DNA from: Pontibacterium sp049599735 | Lineage (GTDB): Bacteria; Pseudomonadota; Gammaproteobacteria; Pseudomonadales; Balneatricaceae | Assembly (NCBI GenBank): GCA_049599735.1 | Contig: JBMYOX010000058.1 | Span: 1 to 22,938 of the forward strand | Length of the DNA: 22,938 bases | Direction of reading: 5' to 3' | Shown here: one piece after another, positions 1 through 7,737 of the stretch | Layout: each line of letters begins with the position of its first letter | How positions within the stretch are numbered: the stretch's first letter is position 1 | The notes under the pieces: model-generated | The model's input: the letters and a program-made list of their open reading frames with translations, nothing else | Told to the model about the DNA's origin: nothing | The model's database searches: none | Translations under genes and position numbers: made by a program

Positions 1-50
1 TGACCGCCTGGTTCGTAGCCAGGTACTCTATCCAGCTGAGCTACGGGCGC
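1..50 (-). tRNA. tRNA-Arg(ACG), 3' part cut off by window edge
   Basis: Read on the minus strand, the sequence starts with the acceptor strand GCGCCCG, followed by TAGCTCAGCTGGATAGAG (D-arm) and an anticodon stem CCTGG/CCAGG closing the loop CTACGAA. The anticodon is therefore ACG (arginine, A34 normally edited to inosine). The T-arm and 3' acceptor strand lie outside the window. It follows tRNA-Ser after 9 bases, so the two are probably co-transcribed. Confidence 0.93.
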
Positions 51-59
51 ACATTCAAA

Positions 60-149
60 TGGCGGTGAGCGAGGGATTCGAACCCTCGATAGAATTTCTC
101 CTATACGCCCTTAGCAGGGGCGCGCCTTCAGCCACTCGGCCAGCTCACC
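60..149 (-). tRNA. tRNA-Ser(GCU)
   Basis: On the minus strand the acceptor strands GGTGAGC and GCTCACC pair and are followed by G and an encoded CCA. The anticodon stem CCC/GGG closes the loop CTGCTAA, giving anticodon GCU, which reads AGC/AGU serine codons. A long variable arm precedes the T-arm GGGTTCGAATCCC, as expected for a class II serine tRNA of 90 bases. Its position downstream of csrA is the usual one in many Gammaproteobacteria. Confidence 0.95.
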
Positions 150-164
150 TGAACAACGGCGCGA

Positions 165-170
165 ACTATA
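165..170 (-). promoter_or_regulatory. Probable -10 element of the tRNA-Ser/tRNA-Arg promoter
   Basis: Minus-strand TATAGT lies 15 bases before the 5' end of tRNA-Ser and is followed by a GC-rich discriminator (TCGCGCC), typical of stringently controlled stable-RNA promoters. The -35 region is a T-rich stretch without a good TTGACA match, so only the -10 is marked. Confidence 0.5.
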
Positions 171-209
171 CTAGATTGATTTTAAAAAAGAAAGCAAAGA
201 ATTAAAAAA

Positions 210-398
210 TCAGTCTTTATTTTCTTCACCGGCTTTTTCGCGCTGGATACGCTGGTAAATTTCCTCACGATGTACAGAAACATCTTTAGGCGCATTCACA
301 CCTATACGTACCTGGTTGCCTTTGACACCTAGCACAGTGACTGTCACATCATCACCAACCATCAGAGTTTCGCCTACGCGACGGGTAAGAATTAACAT
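210..398 (-). CDS. csrA: Carbon storage regulator CsrA, RNA-binding translational regulator
   Basis: This 62-residue protein is the global post-transcriptional regulator CsrA/RsmA. As a dimer it binds GGA motifs in mRNA leaders and blocks or stabilises translation. The family hallmarks are visible: N-terminal MLILTRRVGE, the central VKGNQVRIGVNAPK strand region, and the VHREEIYQRI helix. Length is normal (about 61-65). The start is fixed by the ribosome binding site AAAGGAG eight bases upstream of ATG. It sits between lysC and tRNA-Ser, the classical location. The leader contains five GGA trinucleotides, one inside the Shine-Dalgarno, which suggests autoregulation. A BarA-type kinase is also in this window. 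In E. coli BarA acts on Csr through UvrY and small RNAs, but no link between this kinase and Csr is shown here. Confidence 0.97.
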   Translation of the reverse strand: MLILTRRVGETLMVGDDVTVTVLGVKGNQVRIGVNAPKDVSVHREEIYQRIQREKAGEENKD

Positions 399-506
399 TT
401 GTAGTATCTCCTTTATTCATCCTGTTTTTCAGATTCGAACAACCGAATCCAATAGACATTCAAGCGACATCTCGTCCAACTCCTTGCCACCTGAACAACT
501 AATCAA

Positions 507-535
507 ATAGTACTGCTCTAAATATAGACCAGCAA
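507..535 (-). promoter_or_regulatory. Probable sigma-70 promoter of csrA
   Basis: On the minus strand TTGCTG (530-535) and TACTAT (507-512) are separated by exactly 17 bases, giving a start site near 500 and a leader of about 100 bases before csrA. The promoter lies directly after the lysC stop codon, so csrA can be expressed separately from the alaS-lysC transcript. I saw no intrinsic terminator between lysC and csrA. Confidence 0.55.
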
Positions 536-539
536 ACGT

Positions 540-1775
540 TTATTCGCTTACCACGTCCATTGCATCCAGATCGAACGCTGAATGCAGTGACCGTACAGCA
601 AGCTCCAGATACTTCTCCGCAATAACCACGGACACTTTGATTTCCGAGGTGGAAATCATCTGAATATTGATATTCTCATTCGCCAGGGCATCAAACATCT
701 TACTAGCCACCCCCGCATGAGAGCGCATCCCGACACCCACGATAGAGACTTTAGCGATTTGTTTGTCGCCATCCACCTCCCGGGCACCCAGCTCTGCAAC
801 AACCCCCTGCAACACTGCCTCTGCCGTCTGGTAGTCATTGCGGTGCACTGTAAACGTAAAATCTGTTGTCTTATCGGCAGCCACATTCTGCACAATAATA
901 TCAACTTCAATATTTTCCCGACTGACAGGCCCGAGAATCCGGGAGGCAACACCAGGCACATCAGGCACCCCCAGGACTGTCAGCTTCGCTTCATCGCGGT
1001 TAAAGGCGATACCAGAGATAACCGGTTTTTCCACTGAATGCTCTTCCTCTATGCTAATCAAGGTGCCCGGGCCATCCTTAAAGCTGGACAGAACCCTCAG
1101 AGGCACTTTGTATTTACCTGCAAACTCAACCGCACGGATCTGCAAGACCTTTGAGCCCAGGCTGGCCATTTCCAACATTTCTTCAAAGGTTATTTTATCA
1201 AGACGCCGGGCCGCTCCGACTACGCGTGGGTCCGTTGTATAAACGCCGTCTACATCGGTATAGATTTGACATTCATCGGCCCTGAGCGCAGCTGCCAGCG
1301 CGACACCTGTTGTATCTGATCCACCACGCCCCAGGGTGGTGATATTTCCGTCACTATCAACACCCTGAAAGCCTGCCACCACCACAACCCGCCCCGCATC
1401 AAGGTCCGAGCGGATTGCCTGCACCTCAATATCCTGGATACGGGCTTTAGCATGGGCGCTGTCTGTCAGAATTTTCACCTGAGCGCCGGTATAAGAGCGC
1501 GCCTCAACGCCGCGTTTATTCAACGCCATGGAAAGCAGAGCGATAGTCACCTGCTCCCCGGTCGATACCAGCACATCCATCTCGCGAGCTGAGGGTGCTT
1601 CCTGTATCTCGCTTGCCAGGCCCAGTAAACGGTTAGTTTCACCGCTCATCGCAGAGACAACTACAACTACATCATGCCCATCACGACGAAAGGCGCTGAC
1701 CTTATCAGCCACTGCTTCTATGCGCTCGACAGTACCTACAGAGGTACCACCGTATTTTTGTACGTAAAGTGCCAT
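540..1775 (-). CDS. lysC: Aspartate kinase (aspartokinase)
   Basis: Aspartokinase phosphorylates L-aspartate with ATP, the first step to lysine, threonine, methionine and diaminopimelate. The protein (411 residues from the chosen start) opens with the kinase motif KYGGTSVG and continues with FQGVDSDGNITTLGRGGSD and IYTDVDGVYTTDPRV, all part of the amino-acid kinase fold. Two C-terminal ACT domains follow (about residues 265-400), which usually bind lysine/threonine for feedback control. The ATG at 1775 gives the standard N-terminus MALYVQKYGG; an upstream TTG at 1808 would add 11 non-conserved residues. Its Shine-Dalgarno (AAGGA) is 12 bases away, rather far. The gene starts 48 bases after the alaS stop and is probably co-transcribed with alaS. 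No oddities were seen. Confidence 0.96.
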   Translation of the reverse strand: MALYVQKYGGTSVGTVERIEAVADKVSAFRRDGHDVVVVVSAMSGETNRLLGLASEIQEAPSAREMDVLVSTGEQVTIALLSMALNKRGVEARSYTGAQVKILTDSAHAKARIQDIEVQAIRSDLDAGRVVVVAGFQGVDSDGNITTLGRGGSDTTGVALAAALRADECQIYTDVDGVYTTDPRVVGAARRLDKITFEEMLEMASLGSKVLQIRAVEFAGKYKVPLRVLSSFKDGPGTLISIEEEHSVEKPVISGIAFNRDEAKLTVLGVPDVPGVASRILGPVSRENIEVDIIVQNVAADKTTDFTFTVHRNDYQTAEAVLQGVVAELGAREVDGDKQIAKVSIVGVGMRSHAGVASKMFDALANENINIQMISTSEIKVSVVIAEKYLELAVRSLHSAFDLDAMDVVSE

Positions 1776-1823
1776 GCTAAAACGTAATCCTTGTACAGAG
1801 TCACACAACGGCCCTGCATTAAC

Positions 1824-4418
1824 TTAGAGCGCAGCCTCAACCAAAGCACCCACGGAATCCAATACGCTGATCAGAGCATCCACATCCGTGCCACCACCCT
1901 GTGCAAAATCAGGTCGGCCACCGCCTTTGCCACCCAGGTTTGCGGTTAATTCCCGCACCAGATCACCGGCTTTCACCTGAGCTGTTAAATCTTTAGTAAC
2001 ACCAGCTGCAAGGCTAACCTTACCTTCTGCAACGGTCGCCAGCACCACCACACCGGTACCCAGCTTGTTTTTCAGCTGGTCAATCGTCTCACGCAAAGCC
2101 TTAGGCTCAACACCGTCCAGCTTAGCCGCCAGCACCTGAACCCCTTTGATGGTAAAGGCATTACTGAGCAGATCAGAACCCTGTGCTTTAGCCAGTTTAG
2201 ACTTAAGCTGATCCAATGATTTTTCCAGTTGACGATTACGCTCAGCCAGATCCAGTACTTTTTCAACGACCGTTTCACGGGAGCCTTTCAGGGCAGCAGA
2301 AATCTGGTTTAACTTGGCATCGGCCTCATCAACCCAGGCCAGTGCTGCCGTACCGGTAACCGCCTCAACACGCCGCACTCCGGCCGCAATACCACTTTCG
2401 GAAACCAGTTTTACCAGACCGATATCACCGGTACGTTTGGCATGGGTGCCGCCACAAAGCTCAACCGAGAAATCACCGCCCATGGAAAGCACACGCACTT
2501 CGTCGGCATACTTTTCACCAAACAGCGCCATGGCACCCCGTGCTTTAGCCGCATCAACATCCATCAATTCGGTGGATACAGCACTGTTAGCACGGATCTG
2601 ATCATTAACAATCGACTCAACTTGCTGCAATTCTTCCGGGGTCATCGCTTCAAAATGCGCGAAGTCAAAGCGCAAACGATCCGGATCACACAAAGATCCT
2701 TTCTGCTGAACATGGTCTCCCAATACATTACGCAGGGCGGCATGCAAAAGGTGAGTAGCCGAATGATTCAGCGCAATCGCCTGACGTTTACTTTGATCAA
2801 CGGCTGCTGCTACACGATCACCAACCTGCAACACGCCTTCTTTAACATCACCATGATGAAGGTGGCTGCCGGACTCTTTAGTGCAGTTAATCACGTCAAA
2901 CTGACCCCGGTCCCAACGTAGCAGACCGGTATCACCCACCTGACCACCGGACTCGCCGTAGAAAGCCGTGTGTTCCAACACGACAATGCCACTCTCACCC
3001 GCACTCAACTGACTGACCGGCTCACCCGCCTTAAACAAGGCAACCACCGCAGACTGATCTTCCAGCGCTTCATAACCGGTAAAACGGGTTTCACCTTCCA
3101 ACTGCAATTTGTCGTTGTAGTCTACGCTGAATGTGCCGGATGCCCGGGCGCGCTCGCGCTGCTGCGCCATCGCATCTTCAAAACCCTGCATATCAATGGT
3201 CAGGTTATGCTCACGTGCAACATCCGCGGTCAAGTCAACTGGGAAACCGTAGGTATCGTATAATTTAAACACCGTTTCACCGGAAATTTCCTGGCCTTCA
3301 AGGCTTTCAATCGCCTCAGTCAGCAGGCCCATGCCGTTATCCAGTGTTTTTGCGAACTGCTGCTCTTCTTTTAGCAACACACGCTCAATCTGATCCTGTA
3401 ATTTAACCAGTTCAGGATAAGCTTCACCCATCTCAGTCGCCAGAGCAGCAACCAGCGTATTAAAGAACGGACCTTTAGCACCCAGCTTATTTCCGTGACG
3501 GATCGCGCGACGAATAATACGGCGCAGCACATAACCACGGCCTTCATTAGACGGCAGTACACCATCGACAATCAGGAAAGAACAGGAACGAATATGATCC
3601 GCAATAACACGCAGGGATTTATTATTCAGATCCGTACTGCCCACTGCTGCTGCCGTTGCTTTCAAAAGGCTCTGGAACAGATCAATTTCATAGTTGGAAT
3701 GTACGTTTTGCATCACTGCCGCAACACGCTCCAGCCCCATACCCGTATCAACAGAAGGTTTAGGCAACGGTGTCATTTCACCATCTGAAGCCCGGTTGTA
3801 TTGCATAAATACAACATTCCAGATTTCGATATAACGATCGCCATCTTCCTCCGGGCTACCCGGTGGGCCACCCGCTACGTCTTCACCATGATCAAAGAAG
3901 ATTTCCGTACAAGGCCCGCAAGGACCCGTATCACCCATAGACCAGAAATTATCTTCACCCAGCTTTGAAAAACGCTCAGGATCAACACCGACTTCATCTT
4001 TCCAGATTTTTTCTGCTTCATCATCAGAATGGTGAACGGTTATCCACAGACGCTCTTTTGGCAGACCCAATACTTCTGTCAGAAAACCCCAGGCAAAAGC
4101 AATCGCCTCGCGTTTAAAATAATCACCAAAACTGAAGTTACCCAGCATCTCAAAAAAAGTATGGTGGCGAGCTGTATAACCGACGTTCTCCAGATCATTG
4201 TGCTTACCGCCTGCACGCACACAGCGCTGAGAAGAGGTTGCGCGAGTGTAAGCCCGCTTATCATCACCCAGAAAAACATCCTTAAACTGCACCATACCCG
4301 CGTTAGTAAACATCAGCGTAGGGTCATTGCCGGGTATCAACGGGCTGCTGCTAACAACCTGATGACCATTCTGTGCAAAGTAATCCAGGAAAGCCTGGCG
4401 AATTTCAGCGCTTGTCAT
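1824..4418 (-). CDS. alaS: Alanyl-tRNA synthetase
   Basis: AlaS charges tRNA-Ala with alanine and hydrolyses mischarged Ser/Gly-tRNA-Ala. The 864-residue product has the full class II layout: catalytic core at the N-terminus (EIRQAFLDYF, NDPTLMFTNAGMVQFKDVFLG, TSSQRCVRAGGKHNDLENVG), the tRNA recognition region, the editing domain with the zinc-ligand motifs HSATHLLH and CGGTH, and the C-terminal oligomerisation domain ending in GGGRPDFAQGGG. The start at 4418 (MTSAEIR) matches the family N-terminus; an in-frame ATG at 4427 is equally possible, and neither has a clear Shine-Dalgarno. It lies between recX and lysC, the canonical order in this group. A 210-base gap separates it from recX and probably holds its promoter. 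Confidence 0.97.
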   Translation of the reverse strand: MTSAEIRQAFLDYFAQNGHQVVSSSPLIPGNDPTLMFTNAGMVQFKDVFLGDDKRAYTRATSSQRCVRAGGKHNDLENVGYTARHHTFFEMLGNFSFGDYFKREAIAFAWGFLTEVLGLPKERLWITVHHSDDEAEKIWKDEVGVDPERFSKLGEDNFWSMGDTGPCGPCTEIFFDHGEDVAGGPPGSPEEDGDRYIEIWNVVFMQYNRASDGEMTPLPKPSVDTGMGLERVAAVMQNVHSNYEIDLFQSLLKATAAAVGSTDLNNKSLRVIADHIRSCSFLIVDGVLPSNEGRGYVLRRIIRRAIRHGNKLGAKGPFFNTLVAALATEMGEAYPELVKLQDQIERVLLKEEQQFAKTLDNGMGLLTEAIESLEGQEISGETVFKLYDTYGFPVDLTADVAREHNLTIDMQGFEDAMAQQRERARASGTFSVDYNDKLQLEGETRFTGYEALEDQSAVVALFKAGEPVSQLSAGESGIVVLEHTAFYGESGGQVGDTGLLRWDRGQFDVINCTKESGSHLHHGDVKEGVLQVGDRVAAAVDQSKRQAIALNHSATHLLHAALRNVLGDHVQQKGSLCDPDRLRFDFAHFEAMTPEELQQVESIVNDQIRANSAVSTELMDVDAAKARGAMALFGEKYADEVRVLSMGGDFSVELCGGTHAKRTGDIGLVKLVSESGIAAGVRRVEAVTGTAALAWVDEADAKLNQISAALKGSRETVVEKVLDLAERNRQLEKSLDQLKSKLAKAQGSDLLSNAFTIKGVQVLAAKLDGVEPKALRETIDQLKNKLGTGVVVLATVAEGKVSLAAGVTKDLTAQVKAGDLVRELTANLGGKGGGRPDFAQGGGTDVDALISVLDSVGALVEAAL

Positions 4419-4552
4419 GTATGTCATAGAGAAACCGTATGTGTGTCCGTTCAGTACAGGGCTAAGGTATTGTATTCCAGGTAACAAGCATGCGTTGGCT
4501 ACCCGACAGCTTATTTACCGCGAAAAAAAGGCGAGACAGTATATAACGTGAA

Positions 4553-4576
4553 CGAAAAATGTACGACTATTTTTCG
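4553..4576. promoter_or_regulatory. Perfect 8-bp inverted repeat upstream of alaS, possible operator
   Basis: CGAAAAAT at 4553-4560 and ATTTTTCG at 4569-4576 are exact inverted copies around an 8-base spacer, in the alaS-recX gap. A weak minus-strand promoter reading (CGTACA, 16 bases, TATACT at 4538-4543) would put the -35 box in the spacer of the repeat. It could be an operator for alaS or a weak AT-rich stem after recX. Evidence is only the symmetry and position. Confidence 0.3.
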
Positions 4577-4637
4577 AGGAGGCGAGATGATCTATTTTTA
4601 CTTGAGCGTTCGATCATTATAATTAACGGAGCGAGCA

Positions 4638-5099
4638 TTAATCATCGATGCCGTTCCGACCAGCGTTTTCAATGGCGGCACGGGCTTCATCCATTGAAAA
4701 GCCTCGCTGCAGCAAGTAACGCATCTGTTTACCAAAGAGCTTATAATCACCCTGCGGGCAAACTTTAAAACGGCGGGTCCAGGCATCACAAGCCAGCCCA
4801 AACCAATCCGGGTCCAGTTCATCCAACACATCAGAGAGCAGATGCTCATCCAGCTTTTTTTGAAGCAGGTCAAAACGAATACGTTTTAATCCATAGTTTT
4901 GTGATAACCGGTTGCGTACAAAGCCTTCTACATAACGCAGATCACTCTGATAACCCGCCTCACGAAATTCATCCAGTACAGGATCCACGTCTGCGCTTTC
5001 GTATTTACGATATAAACGCTGCTCCAGCTCATAACGACAATATTCACGCCGTGCCAGCAATCGAAAAACCGCCGCTTTAATGTCCTGCTGAGTGCCCAT
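4638..5099 (-). CDS. recX: Regulatory protein RecX, RecA modulator
   Basis: RecX binds RecA filaments and limits their extension and their ATPase and co-protease activity. The 153-residue product is made of repeated three-helix units, visible as AAVFRLLARREYCRYELEQRL, then LRYVEGFVRNRLSQNYGLKRIRFDL with helix-rich continuation and KLFGKQMRYLLQRGFSMDEA near the C-terminus. The start at 5099 (MGTQQDIK) has AGGA seven bases upstream; the longer frame from 5132 would start inside the recA terminator hairpin. The gene follows recA by 73 bases and is reached by read-through of that terminator, as described for E. coli recA-recX. Confidence 0.93.
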   Translation of the reverse strand: MGTQQDIKAAVFRLLARREYCRYELEQRLYRKYESADVDPVLDEFREAGYQSDLRYVEGFVRNRLSQNYGLKRIRFDLLQKKLDEHLLSDVLDELDPDWFGLACDAWTRRFKVCPQGDYKLFGKQMRYLLQRGFSMDEARAAIENAGRNGIDD

Positions 5100-5115
5100 T
5101 TTAAAATCCTGATAA

Positions 5116-5143
5116 ACAAAAAGGGCCCTCACTGGCCCTTTTA
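5116..5143 (-). terminator. Intrinsic terminator/attenuator between recA and recX
   Basis: On the minus strand AAAAGGGCC, a six-base loop AGTGAG and GGCCCTTTTT form a GC-rich hairpin followed by a U-tract (5134-5143 pairing with 5118-5127). It lies about 30 bases after the recA stop codon and 20 bases before the recX start. It should end most recA transcripts and leave recX expression to read-through, lowering the RecX:RecA ratio. Confidence 0.85.
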
Positions 5144-5172
5144 TCTGCGTTTTTAGATATATCTCTTTTATA

Positions 5173-6216
5173 TCAGGATAAATCTAACTGCTCGGTATCC
5201 GCATCTTTATCTGCGGTTTCCGGAACTTGTGTGCTTAACAGCTGACGGCGAATCTCCAGTTCAATCTCTTGGGCAATGTCAGCATGTTCTTCCAGATACT
5301 TGGCGGCATTGGCTTTACCCTGTCCGATTTTATCACCTTTATAAGCATACCAGGCACCCGCTTTATCAATCAGACCCTGCTTAACACCCAGATCGATCAC
5401 TTCACCCATATGGTAAATGCCCTGACCATACATAATCTGGAATTCAGCTTGTTTAAAAGGCGGCGACACTTTGTTCTTCACCACTTTGACGCGGGTTTCA
5501 TTACCCACAATCTCATCACCCTGTTTAACGGCACCTGTGCGTCTAATATCCAGACGAACAGACGAATAAAACTTCAGGGCATTACCCCCTGTCGTGGTTT
5601 CAGGACTGCCAAACATCACACCAATTTTCATACGAATCTGATTAATAAACACCATCAGACAGTTCGCATTCTTAACATTACCCGTCAGTTTACGTAATGC
5701 CTGAGACATCAGACGTGCCTGTAAACCCACATGGGTATCACCCATATCACCTTCAATTTCGGCTTTAGGTGTCAGAGCTGCAACAGAATCGACCACAATG
5801 ACATCAATAGCATTAGAGCGCACCAGCATATCGGCAATTTCCAGCGCCTGCTCACCGGTATCCGGCTGAGAGACCAGCAAAGCATCAACATCAACATCCA
5901 GTTTTTCAGCGTAGTTGGGATCCAGCGCGTGCTCAGCATCAACAAAGGCACAGGTTTTTCCCTGTTTCTGAGCTTCCGCAATAACCTGCAGGGTCAGGGT
6001 TGTTTTGCCTGAAGACTCCGGCCCGTAAATTTCAACGATACGGCCGTAAGGCAAACCGCCAATGCCCAACGCAATATCAAGGCCCAGTGAACCGGTAGAG
6101 ACAGCCGGAATCGCCTCACGCGGCTGATCGCCCATACGCATCACTGCGCCTTTACCAAACTGTCTTTCGATTTGAGAAAGCGCAGCGTCTAGTGCTTTTT
6201 TACGATTCGCATCCAT
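5173..6216 (-). CDS. recA: Recombinase RecA
   Basis: RecA forms ATP-dependent filaments on single-stranded DNA, promotes strand exchange and triggers LexA self-cleavage in the SOS response. The 347-residue protein is full length. Visible elements are the N-terminal helix MDANRKKALDAALSQIERQF, Walker A GPESSGKT (residues 65-72), the DAEHALD segment, Walker B VIVVDSVAAL, loop L1 with GDTHVGLQARLMSQALRK, and the MKIGVMFGSPETTTGGNALKFYSS region covering loop L2. The acidic C-terminal tail ends EQLDLS. The Shine-Dalgarno is poor (GGGTTGGG about 7-10 bases upstream). A LexA box lies in the promoter. Confidence 0.99.
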   Translation of the reverse strand: MDANRKKALDAALSQIERQFGKGAVMRMGDQPREAIPAVSTGSLGLDIALGIGGLPYGRIVEIYGPESSGKTTLTLQVIAEAQKQGKTCAFVDAEHALDPNYAEKLDVDVDALLVSQPDTGEQALEIADMLVRSNAIDVIVVDSVAALTPKAEIEGDMGDTHVGLQARLMSQALRKLTGNVKNANCLMVFINQIRMKIGVMFGSPETTTGGNALKFYSSVRLDIRRTGAVKQGDEIVGNETRVKVVKNKVSPPFKQAEFQIMYGQGIYHMGEVIDLGVKQGLIDKAGAWYAYKGDKIGQGKANAAKYLEEHADIAQEIELEIRRQLLSTQVPETADKDADTEQLDLS

Positions 6217-6244
6217 CTTTAACCCAACCCGTTCACTGAAATAA

Positions 6245-6264
6245 TACTGTATGTTTGGACAGTA
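6245..6264. promoter_or_regulatory. LexA (SOS) box controlling recA
   Basis: TACTGT-ATGTTTGG-ACAGTA carries the CTG-N10-CAG core of the gammaproteobacterial LexA operator (consensus TACTGTATATATATACAGTA). The symmetry extends to ATAATACTGT/ACAGTATTAT over 6241-6268. It lies 29 bases upstream of the recA start. On the minus strand TTGCAA (near 6286-6291) followed after about 18 bases by TAATAC may be the promoter that LexA occludes; the promoter boxes are less certain than the operator. Confidence 0.93.
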
Positions 6265-6297
6265 TTATTTCACAACTTTCCCGGATTGCAAGTGACT

Positions 6298-6783
6298 TTA
6301 ATGTATTTTGCTGATCAGCCCCTTCAGCGCACAGACAACCGCCTGCTGCCTCACTTCATGACGGTCTCCGCCAAAGTAATAAGTCGCACTCATGACCGCC
6401 TCGCCCCGGCATGCCCAGCCAAAACACACCGTGCCCACCGGTTTTTCAGCAGAACCACCGCCAGGCCCGGCAATACCACTGACCGCTACGGCTATATCTG
6501 CCTCAGCCCGCTGAAGTGCGCCTTCCGCCATTTCCCTGACCACGGGCTCTGAGACAGCACCAAATTCTGTTAGCGTGGCTTCAGATACAGCCAGCACTTT
6601 TTGCTTCATCCGGTTGCTGTAGGTTACAAAGGCCGCGTCAAACCAGGCCGAAGCACCTGCCGCTTCTGTCAGATTCATTGCAATGGCCCCGCCCGTGCAA
6701 GACTCGGCCGTTGTCACCATCCAGCCTTTATTTTCTAATTTTTCAGCCAGGCTCATCACCAGGTCATTTATTTGTTTATCCAC
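6298..6783 (-). CDS. pncC: Nicotinamide-nucleotide amidohydrolase PncC (CinA C-terminal domain)
   Basis: This enzyme deamidates NMN to nicotinic acid mononucleotide in the pyridine nucleotide salvage cycle. The 161-residue protein is the stand-alone CinA C-terminal domain. It has the signature TTAESCTGG near the N-terminus, WFDAAFVTYSNRMKQ, GAVSEPVV and the conserved AVSGIAGPGGGSAEKPVGTV loop. I chose the GTG at 6783 because AGGAGGG lies four bases upstream and the length then matches E. coli PncC. The ATG at 6807 would add eight residues and bury that Shine-Dalgarno in the coding region. The gene precedes recA in the same direction, as in many relatives, but the usual divergent neighbour mutS is absent and a broken insertion sequence follows instead. 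Confidence 0.92.
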   Translation of the reverse strand: MDKQINDLVMSLAEKLENKGWMVTTAESCTGGAIAMNLTEAAGASAWFDAAFVTYSNRMKQKVLAVSEATLTEFGAVSEPVVREMAEGALQRAEADIAVAVSGIAGPGGGSAEKPVGTVCFGWACRGEAVMSATYYFGGDRHEVRQQAVVCALKGLISKIH

Positions 6784-6939
6784 AATCCCTCCTGACACTT
6801 TACTCATCAATTCACCGACTGTTCGGCGTTAAACTTTATCCGCTTTTATTATATGATCTCCAGCCTCTTTCATTGCTTTACCCACTCTCTGCAATCCTGT
6901 CCGGGCTAAATGCACCGGCTGATATCCCATGACCACCCG

Positions 6940-7718
6940 CCACGCTATGTTGTATATACGGACAGCCGGTGGGGCAATGATCATGGCTAAGAATCGAGTT
7001 CAGTTTCAAAAGGGTTACAGCCTGTTTGAGTTCATGCAAGACTCTGGCGCAAAGGAGCAATGCGAAAAAGCTCTGCTGGCCTGGATGATGAAGCACAAAC
7101 TGCTTCAGGCAATGAAGGAAACTGATGATCGCCATCCTATCGGCGGTATTATTCAGTTGGACGATGTGTATTGGGGTGGTGAACGTCGCGGAGGAAAGCG
7201 CGGTCGGGTGCAGCAGCCAAGACGCCCTTCGTAGCAGCGGTCCCTTTAAATGCGCAAGGCCATCCGATGCAGATGAGAATGAGCGTTATTGCTGGCTTCA
7301 AGTCGCAGTCAATGAGTAGTTGGGCGAAGCGCCATCTGGTTAAAGGTAGCATTGTTCTGTCAGATGGGCTTGCATGCTTTTCGGCAGTTAAAGATGCAGG
7401 CTGCGAGCACCTGGGCTTTGTTGCGAGCGGTAAGTTTGAGCTATTAGATCATAAAGCGTTCAACCGGGTTAACACGATGATTGGTAAGGTAAAAAATTCC
7501 CTGCGAGGGAGTTGTCATGCTATTGGTGCAAAACATTTTCCAAGGTATCTGGCGGAATACTGCTTCCGCTTCAATAACCGCTTTGACCTGAGAGCCATAC
7601 TACCCAACTTGCCAAAACCGCAATCAGGACACCCCCGATGCCTTATCCGCTTTTGAAGATGACTGAGCTTTATGGGTCATCAGGTACAACATTGGGACTG
7701 TTCGTCTTTCTGTTTTAA
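6940..7718 (+). mobile_element. Degenerate IS1595-family insertion sequence remnant (boundaries approximate)
   Basis: A transposase relic of the IS1595 family (ISPna2-like branch by recalled similarity) occupies the gap between pncC and the signalling island. The leader just before the transposase start (ATACGGACAGCCGGTGGGGC, about 6956-6975) resembles what I recall upstream of such transposases. I could not define terminal inverted repeats. An 8-base inverted match (ATGTTGTA at 6947-6954, TACAACAT at 7685-7692) is the only candidate and may be chance. The limits given are therefore estimates. Confidence 0.7.
6983..7718 (+). pseudogene. IS1595-family transposase, internally deleted and frameshifted
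   Basis: The reading begins MAKNRVQFQKGYSLFEFMQD, a typical IS1595-type N-terminus, then jumps at about 7080-7092 from EKALLAW to KHKLLQAMKETDD. The zinc-ribbon and helix-turn-helix region, some 80-90 codons in intact relatives as I recall them, is missing in frame. QLDDVYWGGERRGGKRGR (first catalytic Asp) is followed by a one-base loss near 7205. The next frame carries KTPFVAAVPLNAQGHPM, RMSVIAGFK, SDGLACF, NTMIGKVKNSLRGSCHAIGAKHFPRYLAEYCFRFNNRFDL. A further frameshift near 7620 moves the C-terminal TPPMPYPLLKMTELYG into a third frame, open to the stop at 7716-7718. With three lesions it cannot encode an active transposase. Confidence 0.88.
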
Positions 7719-7737
7719 TCCGACCTTAATTGACCCG

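Noticed and set aside
1776..1808. Upstream TTG start for lysC
   Set aside because: It adds 11 residues not seen in aspartokinases, while the ATG at 1775 gives the standard N-terminus.
7125..7319. A 64-codon plus-strand ORF inside the IS relic
   Set aside because: It is the third frame of the transposase remnant; the adjacent frames carry the recognisable transposase residues.
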